Source of the DNA: Streptomyces leeuwenhoekii
GTDB taxonomy: Bacteria > Actinomycetota > Actinomycetes > Streptomycetales > Streptomycetaceae
Reading direction: 5' to 3'
NCBI RefSeq assembly: GCF_001013905.1
Contig: NZ_LN831790.1
Coordinates: 5,470,001-5,534,000 of the forward strand
DNA length: 64,000 nt
This document shows, piece by piece, positions 56,825 through 64,000 of the stretch. A program made the position numbers and the translations under genes. Below the pieces are notes generated by a model. The model was not told the DNA's origin and did not search any database. It saw only the letters and a program-made list of their open reading frames with translations. The number at the start of each line of letters is the position of its first letter. The first letter of the stretch is position 1.

Positions 56825-58131
56825 GCCTCGCGCTCGTCTCCGGCGCCGTCGCCCTCGTCGTCGTCGCCTGGCTCGCCGCCTGCGCGGAGGCGGGGCTGGC
56901 CCGCGTCTCCAGCTTCCGGGCCGAGGAGGCCGTTCGGTCGGGGCGGCGCGGCAGCGCCAAGCTGGCCCAGGTCGCCGCGGACCCGACCCGCTACCTCAAC
57001 GTGGCGCTGCTGGTCCGCGTCGCCTGCGAGATGGCCGCCGCGGCCCTGGTCACCCACGCCTGTTTGAAGGAGTTCGCCGGCACCGCCGAGGCGCTGGCGG
57101 TCGCCATCGCGGTCATGGTGCTGGTGTCGTACGTCGCCGTCGGGGTCTCCCCGCGCACCATCGGCCGCCAGCACCCGCTGAACACGGCGACCGTGTCGGC
57201 GTACGTCCTGGTGCCGCTGGCGCGGATCATGGGCCCGATCCCGTCGCTGCTGATCCTCATCGGCAACGCGCTCACCCCCGGCAAGGGCTTCCGCCGCGGG
57301 CCGTTCGCCTCCGAGGCGGAGCTGCGCGCGCTGGTGGACCTGGCCGAGAAGGAGTCGCTGATCGAGGCCGAGGAGCGCCGCATGGTGCACTCGGTGTTCG
57401 AACTGGGCGACACCCTGGTGCGCGAGGTGATGGTCCCGCGCACCGACCTCGTCGTCATCGAGCGCTACAAGACCATCCGCCAGGCCCTCACCCTCGCCCT
57501 GCGCTCCGGTTTCTCCCGGATCCCGGTCGCCGGCGACAGCGAGGACGACATCGTCGGGATCGTCTACCTGAAGGACCTCGTCCGCAAGACGCACATCAGC
57601 CGCGACGCCGAGTCCGAGCTGGTCTCCACGGCGATGCGCCCGGCGTTCTTCGTGCCCGACACCAAGAACGCCGGCGATCTGCTGCGCGAGATGCAGAAGG
57701 AGCGCAACCACGTCGCCGTCGTCGTCGACGAGTACGGCGGCACGGCGGGCATCGTCACCATCGAGGACATCCTGGAGGAGATCGTCGGCGAGATCACCGA
57801 CGAGTACGACCGGGAGCTGCCGCCCGTGGAGGACCTCGGCGGGGACCGCTACCGGGTCACCGCCCGTCTCGGCATCGGTGACCTCGGCGAGCTGTACGGC
57901 CTGGAGTCCTACGACGACGAGGACGTGGAGACGGTCGGCGGCCTGCTCGCCAAGGCGCTCGGCCGGGTGCCGATCGCCGGCGCCTCCTCCGTCGTGGAAC
58001 TCCCCGACGGCCGCGCCCTGCGCCTGACGGCGGAGGCCGCCGCCGGCCGCCGCAACAAGATCGTGACGGTGCTCGCGGAGCCGGCCGCCCCGGAGGACCG
58101 CGCGCCGGACGAGGAGGAGAAGGCGGGATGA
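56821..58131 (+). CDS. CNNM/CorC-type (HlyC) membrane transporter
   Basis: A 436-residue protein of the DUF21-CBS-CorC_HlyC family, linked to magnesium or cobalt efflux. Four hydrophobic segments occupy about residues 1-150 ([36 protein letters not shown]); two CBS repeats follow ([30 protein letters not shown]) with [18 protein letters not shown]; a C-terminal CorC domain closes the protein. The ATG overlaps the ybeY stop (ATGA) and its own stop overlaps the next ATG. This gene order is a common actinobacterial unit. Confidence 0.92.
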   Translation: MSLALVSGAVALVVVAWLAACAEAGLARVSSFRAEEAVRSGRRGSAKLAQVAADPTRYLNVALLVRVACEMAAAALVTHACLKEFAGTAEALAVAIAVMVLVSYVAVGVSPRTIGRQHPLNTATVSAYVLVPLARIMGPIPSLLILIGNALTPGKGFRRGPFASEAELRALVDLAEKESLIEAEERRMVHSVFELGDTLVREVMVPRTDLVVIERYKTIRQALTLALRSGFSRIPVAGDSEDDIVGIVYLKDLVRKTHISRDAESELVSTAMRPAFFVPDTKNAGDLLREMQKERNHVAVVVDEYGGTAGIVTIEDILEEIVGEITDEYDRELPPVEDLGGDRYRVTARLGIGDLGELYGLESYDDEDVETVGGLLAKALGRVPIAGASSVVELPDGRALRLTAEAAAGRRNKIVTVLAEPAAPEDRAPDEEEKAG

Positions 58132-58487
58132 CCCCGCGGGAGCTGCGCGCGCTGTGCCTGTCCTTCAACGCGGCGGTGGAGGAGTTCCCGTTCGGCCCGG
58201 AGATCTCCGTGTTCAAGGTCCGGGGCAAGCTGTTCGCGCTGACGGACCTCGACGCGCGGCCCCTGACGGTCAACCTCAAGTGCGACCCGGAGGACGCCGT
58301 CCGGCTGCGCGCCGAGCACCCCGGGCTGATCGTCCCCGGCTGGCACATGAACAAGCGCCACTGGAACACGGTGACGGCCGACGGCGGCCTGCCGGACGGC
58401 CTGGTGCGGGAGCTCGTCGAGGATTCCTACGATCTGGTGGTGGCCGGTCTGCCCCGCGCGGAGCGGCTGCGGCTCGACCGTCCCTGA
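58128..58487 (+). CDS. MmcQ/YjbR-family protein
   Basis: A 119-residue YjbR-like protein with a CyaY-like fold and DNA-binding annotation in some members. The pattern LCLSFNAAVEEFPFGPEISVFKV, GKLFALTDLDARPLTVNLKC, and PGWHMNKRHWNTV is typical. It overlaps the preceding stop (ATGA) and ends just before a 68-bp palindrome, which probably terminates the operon. Function is unclear in all organisms. Confidence 0.88.
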   Translation: MTPRELRALCLSFNAAVEEFPFGPEISVFKVRGKLFALTDLDARPLTVNLKCDPEDAVRLRAEHPGLIVPGWHMNKRHWNTVTADGGLPDGLVRELVEDSYDLVVAGLPRAERLRLDRP

Positions 58488-58492
58488 GGGCG

Positions 58493-58560
58493 CCGCTCAC
58501 GGATCCGGCCCGGTCCGGTCCGGCGCGCGCCGGACCGGACCGGGCCGGATCCGTGAGCGG
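58493..58560. terminator. 68-bp perfect palindrome after YjbR gene
   Basis: The sequence from 58493 to 58560 reads the same on both strands without a single mismatch or central loop; the arms begin CCGCTCACGGATCCGG. It lies 6 bp after the YjbR stop and would form a 34-bp hairpin arm, giving strong transcription termination. Its perfect symmetry is unusual because such palindromes are often unstable. Confidence 0.8.
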
Positions 58561-58561
58561 G

Positions 58562-59202
58562 TCAGCGGGCGCGGCGCCCCAGCGCCGCCATCTGTACGTC
58601 CTGGCCGGGCTCAACCCGCCCCCGCCCGGGGGCGAGCCGGGCCGGCGGGACATGTGCGACGGGCCGCGGCGGCTCCTGGACACCTGGATGCCGTACCCGG
58701 CCCACATCATGGACCGGTACTACGACGTCATCCTGTACAACGACGCGGCGGCGACGGTGCTCGGCATGCGCCCCGGCGTCACCCGCAACTGCCTAGTGGA
58801 CTTCTTCACCGACCCGCTGTACCGCACCCGCGCCCGCAACTGGGAGCACAACGCCCGTACCGTCGTGGCCCAGTTCCGCGCCGCCTGCTCGGCCAGCCCG
58901 GGTGACGAGGGGTTCCAGGAGGTTCTGGCGCGGATGAGGGCGGTCGGCGCGGAGTTCACGCGGCTGTGGGAGGAGCGGGACATCGAGGACCCGGGGCAGA
59001 CCCGGGGCAGATCCGCAAGGAGCTGGACCACCCGCTGGTCGGGCTGCTGAGCGTGGAGGCGACGGCGCTGAGGGTGCCCGCCCGGCCGGACCTGACGATC
59101 GTGCTGCACACGCCGCTGGACGAGGCGAAGACGGCGGCGAAGCTGGAGTGGCCGGCCTCCCCGGAGGGGCGGCGCGGGGCGATGTACCCCGTGGCGGGTT
59201 AG
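58562..59202 (+). pseudogene. Truncated, frameshifted MmyB-like transcription regulator
   Basis: The remnant encodes the ligand-binding part of MmyB-like XRE regulators: HLYVLAGLNPPPPGGEP, LLDTWMPYPAHIMDRYYDV, LYNDAAATVLGM, NCLVDFFTDPLYRTRARNW, then after a frameshift HPLVGLLSVEATALRV, LTIVLHTPLDEAKTA. The N-terminal helix-turn-helix that normally precedes this domain is absent; the palindrome lies where it would end. The frame changes at 58988-59009, where GACCCGGGGCA is present twice in tandem; removing one 11-bp copy restores a single frame. So it lost both its DNA-binding domain and an open frame. Confidence 0.8.
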
Positions 59203-59218
59203 CGCCGTGGCCGCTACG

Positions 59219-59224
59219 TATGCT
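59219..59224 (+). promoter_or_regulatory. Probable -10 box for leaderless cytidine-deaminase-like gene
   Basis: TATGCT followed by 6 nt and ATG at 59231. It lies after the MmyB remnant, so the gene no longer relies on the phoH operon. Confidence 0.55.
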
Positions 59225-59230
59225 CACCCC

Positions 59231-59584
59231 ATGACCGACACCAGCGCGCTCGACCCCGAGGACCGCAAGATCGTCACCCTGGCCCGTTCCGCCCGGGCCC
59301 GCAATGGTGTGCCCGAGGGGGCCGCCGTACGCGACGAGACGGGACGGACGTATGTCGCCGGCACCGTCGCCCTGGAATCGTTGCGGCTCAGCGCCCTGCG
59401 GACGGCGGTGGCGATGGCGGTGGCCTCCGGTGCGAAGTCGCTGGAGGCGGCGGCCGTGGTGACCGAGGCGGAGTCCGCGTCGGCCGAGGACCTGGCGGCG
59501 GTACGGGATCTGGGCGGGCCGGGGACCCCGGTGCTCGTCGCCTCGCCGGACGGCACGGTGCGTGCCACGGTGGACGCCGGCTGA
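59231..59584 (+). CDS. Cytidine-deaminase-fold protein lacking zinc ligands
   Basis: A 117-residue protein in the place where cdd lies before era in many Gram-positive bacteria. It keeps the fold pattern ARARNGVPEGAAVRDETGRTYVAGTVALESL, then LRTAVAMAVASGAKSLEAAAVV and GTPVLVASPDGTVRATV. But the zinc motifs (C/HAE and PCxxC) are missing: the protein contains no cysteine and no histidine after residue 10. It should therefore be inactive as a deaminase and may have a structural or binding role. The ATG at 59231 is probably leaderless. It precedes era by 102 bp. Confidence 0.8.
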   Translation: MTDTSALDPEDRKIVTLARSARARNGVPEGAAVRDETGRTYVAGTVALESLRLSALRTAVAMAVASGAKSLEAAAVVTEAESASAEDLAAVRDLGGPGTPVLVASPDGTVRATVDAG

Positions 59585-59673
59585 GGAGCGCGGCGGCCCC
59601 CGCCGGGTCCCGTCGCGGCGGGGCCCGGGCCGGTGCGGGGGCGCCTTGGTACGGCGGTGCCCTGTGGATCAGG

Positions 59674-59679
59674 GACAAT
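59674..59679 (+). promoter_or_regulatory. Probable -10 box for leaderless era
   Basis: GACAAT followed by 7 nt and ATG at 59687; no ribosome site is present. Confidence 0.45.
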
Positions 59680-59686
59680 GGGCGCC

Positions 59687-60679
59687 ATGAGCGTTCGCAG
59701 TCAGTCGTCCGAGCCGTCGGGATCGTCCGAGGATGGGGGCACCTCCCGCGCCCTTGAGGCCGTGGGGGACCACCGGGCGGGCTTCGCCTGCTTCGTGGGC
59801 CGTCCCAACGCGGGGAAGTCCACCCTCACGAACGCTCTGGTCGGACAGAAGGTGGCGATCACCTCGAACCGGCCGCAGACGACCCGGCACACCGTGCGCG
59901 GCATCGTCCACCGCCCGGACGCGCAGCTCATCCTCGTGGACACCCCGGGGCTGCACAAGCCGCGCACCCTGCTGGGCGAGCGGCTGAACGACGTCGTGCG
60001 CACCACGTGGGCCGAGGTCGACGTGATCGGTTTCTGCCTCCCGGCGAACGAGAAGATCGGCCCCGGCGACCGGTTCATCGCCAAGGAGCTGGCGGGGATC
60101 AAGAAGACCCCGAAGGTCGCGATCGTCACCAAGACCGACCTGGTGGACTCCAAGACCCTGGCCGAGCAGCTCATCGCCATCGACCAGCTCGGCCGCGAGC
60201 TGGACATCACCTGGGCGGAGATCGTCCCGGTCTCGGCGACCGCGAACAAGCAGGTCGACCTGCTCGCCGACCTCCTCATCCCGCTGCTGCCGGAGGGCCC
60301 CGCGCTCTACCCGGAGGGCGACCTCACCGACGAGCCCGAGCAGGTCATGGTCGCCGAGCTGATCCGGGAGGCCGCGCTGGAGGGCGTGCGCGACGAACTG
60401 CCGCACTCCATCGCCGTCGTGGTGGAGGAGATGCTCCCGCGCGAGGACCGCCCCGCCGACAAGCCGCTGCTCGACATCCACGCCAACGTCTTCATCGAGC
60501 GGCCCAGCCAGAAGGGCATCATCATCGGCCCCAAGGGGCGGCGCCTGAAGGAGGTCGGGATCAAGTCCCGCAAGCAGATCGAGGCGCTGCTGGGCACGCC
60601 GGTCTTCCTGGACCTGCACGTGAAGGTGGCCAAGGACTGGCAGCGGGACCCCAAGCAGCTCCGCCGCCTGGGTTTCTGA
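59687..60679 (+). CDS. era: GTPase Era
   Basis: An essential GTPase that binds the 3' end of 16S rRNA and assists 30S maturation. The GTPase motifs are VGRPNAGKSTLTNAL (G1, about residue 41), DTPGLHKP (G3) and TKTDL (G4); the KH domain at the C-terminus includes IIIGPKGRRLKEVGIKSRK. Length of 330 residues includes a 30-residue N-terminal extension rich in Ser/Gly whose DNA (59734-59769) resembles a repeated element. The gene completes the phoH-ybeY-cdd-era theme, all concerned with rRNA maturation. Confidence 0.95.
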   Translation: MSVRSQSSEPSGSSEDGGTSRALEAVGDHRAGFACFVGRPNAGKSTLTNALVGQKVAITSNRPQTTRHTVRGIVHRPDAQLILVDTPGLHKPRTLLGERLNDVVRTTWAEVDVIGFCLPANEKIGPGDRFIAKELAGIKKTPKVAIVTKTDLVDSKTLAEQLIAIDQLGRELDITWAEIVPVSATANKQVDLLADLLIPLLPEGPALYPEGDLTDEPEQVMVAELIREAALEGVRDELPHSIAVVVEEMLPREDRPADKPLLDIHANVFIERPSQKGIIIGPKGRRLKEVGIKSRKQIEALLGTPVFLDLHVKVAKDWQRDPKQLRRLGF

Positions 60680-60739
60680 GCCACCCCCCGGCCGCCCGCG
60701 GCCGAACGCCGGAGCCGGCTCCCGCGCGGCGCGCGGGAG

Positions 60740-61006
60740 TCAGGCCCCCTCCTTCAGCACCCGGGAGACCAGGGTGCGCTGCTCCTCCGTCAGCCCCGGA
60801 TCTGCGGTGTACACCGTGGTGCCGTCCACCGTGATCTCGTAGCCGAACCCGTCCGGCACGCCGACGGGCGGGGCGCCCCGGCCGGCCGCGAGCGCCCGCT
60901 CGGCCAGGGCGTGCCACTCGGCGGCGTCGGGGCGCCCCGCGGTGTCCACCTCGGCGTGGCGCTCGATGCCCGCGAAGCCCCCGGTGCGTGTCACCTGAAT
61001 GCGCAT
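60740..61006 (-). CDS. Emfourin-like protealysin inhibitor
   Basis: An 88-residue protein resembling emfourin, an inhibitor encoded next to protealysin-type M4 proteases. The pattern MRIQVTRTGGFAGIERHAE then ADPGLTEEQRTLVSRVL and a GYEITVDGTTVY strand agree with that family. It follows the M4 protease gene on the same strand with only 21 bp between. It should bind the mature protease inside the cell and block its active site. The C-terminal Glu-x-Ala end is short and no signal peptide is present. Assignment rests on motif memory and the neighbour. Confidence 0.8.
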   Translation of the reverse strand: MRIQVTRTGGFAGIERHAEVDTAGRPDAAEWHALAERALAAGRGAPPVGVPDGFGYEITVDGTTVYTADPGLTEEQRTLVSRVLKEGA

Positions 61007-61027
61007 GGGGTCGTGTCTAGTACGGAT

Positions 61028-62146
61028 TCACGCAGTCCGCACCCCGACGTGCTCCCACGCCTTGCCCACCGCGTCCAGTTCCTCGCCCTCCCCGTACCGG
61101 GCGCGGGCGGCCTTCACCGTCAGTTTGGCGAAGTCCGTGAACCGCGCGTCCTGCTCCAGCTCGCCGCCGGTCAGCACGTCGTACCAGACCTGTCCGGCCC
61201 GCTCCCAGGCGTTGCCGCCGAGCACGGTGGCCGCCCGGTAGAAGGCGTGGTTGGGGATGCCCGAGTTGATGTGGACGCCGCCGTTGTCGCGGCTGGTGTG
61301 GACGTAGTCGTCCATCGTCGCGGGCTGCGGGTCCTTGCCGAGGACGTCGTCGTCGTACGCCGTGCCGGGCTCCTTCATGGAGCGCAGCGCCTTGCCGGTG
61401 ACGCGCGGGGCGAGGAGTTCGGCGCCGATCAGCCAGTCCGCCTCGGCGGCGGTCTGCCCGAGGGCGTACTGCTTGACGAGGGAGCCGAAGACGTCCGACA
61501 GCGACTCGTTGAGCGCGCCGGACTGCCCGTAGTAGGTCAGGTTGGCGGTGTACTGGGTGACGCCGTGGGCGAGTTCGTGGCCGATGACGTCGATGGACCG
61601 GGTGAAGTCCAGGAAGATCTCCCCGTCCCCGTCGCCGAAGACCATCTGCTCGCCGTCCCAGAAGGCGTTGTTGTACTCGCGGTCGTAGTGGACCGTCGCG
61701 TCCAGGGGGAGGCCGGAGCCGTCGATGGAGTCCCGCCGGTACGCCGACAGGAACAGCTCGAAGGTGGCGCCGAGGCCCGTGTAGGCGCGGTTGACGGTGG
61801 CGTCCGAGCCGGGCTCGTCGCCCTCGCCGCGGACCTTGGTGCCGGGCAGGTCGGTGCCGTGCCGGGCGTCGTAGATGGTGCGGTGCGGCTTGCCGGCCTC
61901 GGCGCCGGCGCGCCGCGCCGCGGCCGGGGCGCCGGCGACCGCGGCCAGATGACGCCGGGTGCGCGCCGAGGCGTCGCGCTGGAGGGTGCGGCGGGCGGGA
62001 TCGGCCAGGCGCGGGTCCTCGTTCTGCGCGAGCCGGTCCAGGACGTGCGGCGGGACGATGGTGCAGAAGACGGGCTGGAAGCCCCCGAAGCTGGTCATCT
62101 CCGCACCATCGCATCGTGTGACCGGCCAGTCACCCATTACGGTCAT
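61028..62146 (-). CDS. M4-family protealysin-like metalloprotease
   Basis: A zinc metalloprotease of 372 residues in the thermolysin family. Zinc ligands are HELAHGVTQ near residue 190 and the downstream Glu in ALNESLSDVFGS; the substrate-binding HxxxxxxP-like block NGGVHINSGIPNHAFY is present. The short N-terminal propeptide has FCTIVPPHVLDRLA, which is the protealysin-type PPxL region, and there is no signal peptide, so it is probably intracellular or non-classically exported. An inhibitor gene follows. Start is ambiguous: ATG 62146, or ATG 62098 (MTSFGGFQP), which begins close to the propeptide motif. Confidence 0.9.
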   Translation of the reverse strand: MTVMGDWPVTRCDGAEMTSFGGFQPVFCTIVPPHVLDRLAQNEDPRLADPARRTLQRDASARTRRHLAAVAGAPAAARRAGAEAGKPHRTIYDARHGTDLPGTKVRGEGDEPGSDATVNRAYTGLGATFELFLSAYRRDSIDGSGLPLDATVHYDREYNNAFWDGEQMVFGDGDGEIFLDFTRSIDVIGHELAHGVTQYTANLTYYGQSGALNESLSDVFGSLVKQYALGQTAAEADWLIGAELLAPRVTGKALRSMKEPGTAYDDDVLGKDPQPATMDDYVHTSRDNGGVHINSGIPNHAFYRAATVLGGNAWERAGQVWYDVLTGGELEQDARFTDFAKLTVKAARARYGEGEELDAVGKAWEHVGVRTA

Positions 62147-62282
62147 TTACCACCATGATTGGTGAAATGCGGTGACGACGGGGTCCGCTGAGCGCCGAGA
62201 AGTGGTATGCGGCACTCTTTGTCACTGTTTTCCCCCGGGTCCCGCATACTGATACGCACCCGCGCATCCGGCGGGGCTCGGC

Positions 62283-62288
62283 TAGGCT
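62283..62288 (+). promoter_or_regulatory. Probable -10 box for leuA leader transcript
   Basis: TAGGCT lies 10 nt before the leader ATG at 62299, so the transcript would start only about 4 nt upstream of the leader peptide. Confidence 0.45.
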
Positions 62289-62298
62289 GCGGACCATC

Positions 62299-62346
62299 AT
62301 GCGTTTCGGGCTGCTTCTCCTTAGCTGCCGCGGCGAGGGCCTGTAA
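62299..62346 (+). CDS. Leucine-rich leader peptide of leuA
   Basis: A 15-residue ORF, MRFGLLLLSCRGEGL, stop TAA at 62344. Four successive Leu codons are CTG, CTT, CTC, CTT (62311-62322), and a fifth Leu is the last codon. CTT is rare in Streptomyces. From memory, a leuA leader peptide has been described in Streptomyces and predicted across actinobacteria. It shares CTT-CTS-CTT-AGC with the leuS leader. Its stop lies 97 nt before leuA, with no clear intrinsic terminator between, which hints at translational rather than transcriptional control. Confidence 0.8.
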   Translation: MRFGLLLLSCRGEGL

Positions 62347-62377
62347 CCAAGGCCGGCACCCTCCCCGCGGAGCTTGG
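62347..62377 (+). promoter_or_regulatory. Leader hairpin between leuA leader peptide and leuA
   Basis: CCAAG (62347-62351) pairs with CTTGG (62373-62377) around CTCC/GGAG (62361-62364, 62369-62372), leaving a bulge of GCCGGCACC. The CTCC arm is also complementary to the GGAG of the leuA ribosome site at 62429, so the two pairings could compete; this is inference. Confidence 0.4.
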
Positions 62378-62428
62378 CGTTGCGTCGTCGGCCGTCCATC
62401 GGACACGCGGACACCGCGGACATCCTGA

Positions 62429-64000
<1,572 letters not shown>

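Overview
This is a chromosomal-core window from a Streptomyces or a very close relative. The evidence is very high GC with strong third-position bias, many GTG starts and two plausible TTG starts, many genes that look leaderless, and gene order. Going by memory only, the order (proB-proA-nadD-LCP-rsfS, leuS, comEA-comEC-holA-rpsT-lepA, hemW, hrcA-dnaJ-rsmE, tricorn, phoH-ybeY-era-leuA) matches one arm-proximal core stretch of Streptomyces coelicolor. No prophage, integrase, insertion sequence or CRISPR array was seen. The first gene (glycosyltransferase) and the last (leuA) run off the window.

Layout. 1-4.5 kb: cell-envelope glycopolymer genes (GT2, a GT2-TagF-like fusion, galE). 4.6-7.8 kb: proline synthesis (proB, proA). 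7.8-12.6 kb: lineage-specific membrane proteins, including two with a shared cytoplasmic motif, an M48 protease and two 54-residue one-span proteins. 12.6-16.4 kb: nadD, an LCP-family protein (probably PdtA), rsfS and a histidine phosphatase. 16.5-18.2 kb: two identical tRNA-Ala(GGC) genes around two zinc-ribbon proteins, then a leader peptide and attenuator-like terminator before leuS. 21.4-27 kb: a coiled-coil membrane protein, DegV, ComEA and ComEC. 27-29.6 kb: an accessory block (XRE-TPR regulator plus two uncharacterised genes). 29.8-34.4 kb: holA, a SnoaL-like protein, rpsT and lepA. 34.7-40.1 kb: acyl-CoA ligase, hemW, Uma2-family protein, DUF3097 protein and a metallo-beta-lactamase-fold hydrolase. 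40.2-44.5 kb: CIRCE-hrcA-dnaJ, a nitronate monooxygenase-like gene and rsmE. 44.7-50.4 kb: tricorn protease, HIT protein, RNase Z and a deaminase. 50.6-55 kb: MFS transporter, glucarate-dehydratase-like enzyme and PfkB kinase. 55.2-60.7 kb: phoH-ybeY-CNNM/CorC-YjbR, a broken MmyB-like gene, a zinc-less cytidine-deaminase homologue and era. 60.7-62.1 kb: an M4 protease with an emfourin-like inhibitor. 62.3 kb onward: leuA with a leader peptide.

How the genes work together. Translation and RNA maturation genes dominate (rsfS, leuS, rpsT, lepA, rsmE, rnz, ybeY, era, two tRNAs). A cell-wall polymer theme links the left-end transferases to the LCP gene at 13-15 kb. The most interesting regulatory signal is a pair of short Leu-rich leader ORFs sharing 11 of 12 bases, one before leuS and one before leuA; this suggests that leucine supply and leucine charging answer to the same signal. 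About fifteen starts have a TAnnnT-like -10 box 6-8 nt upstream, which fits leaderless transcription.
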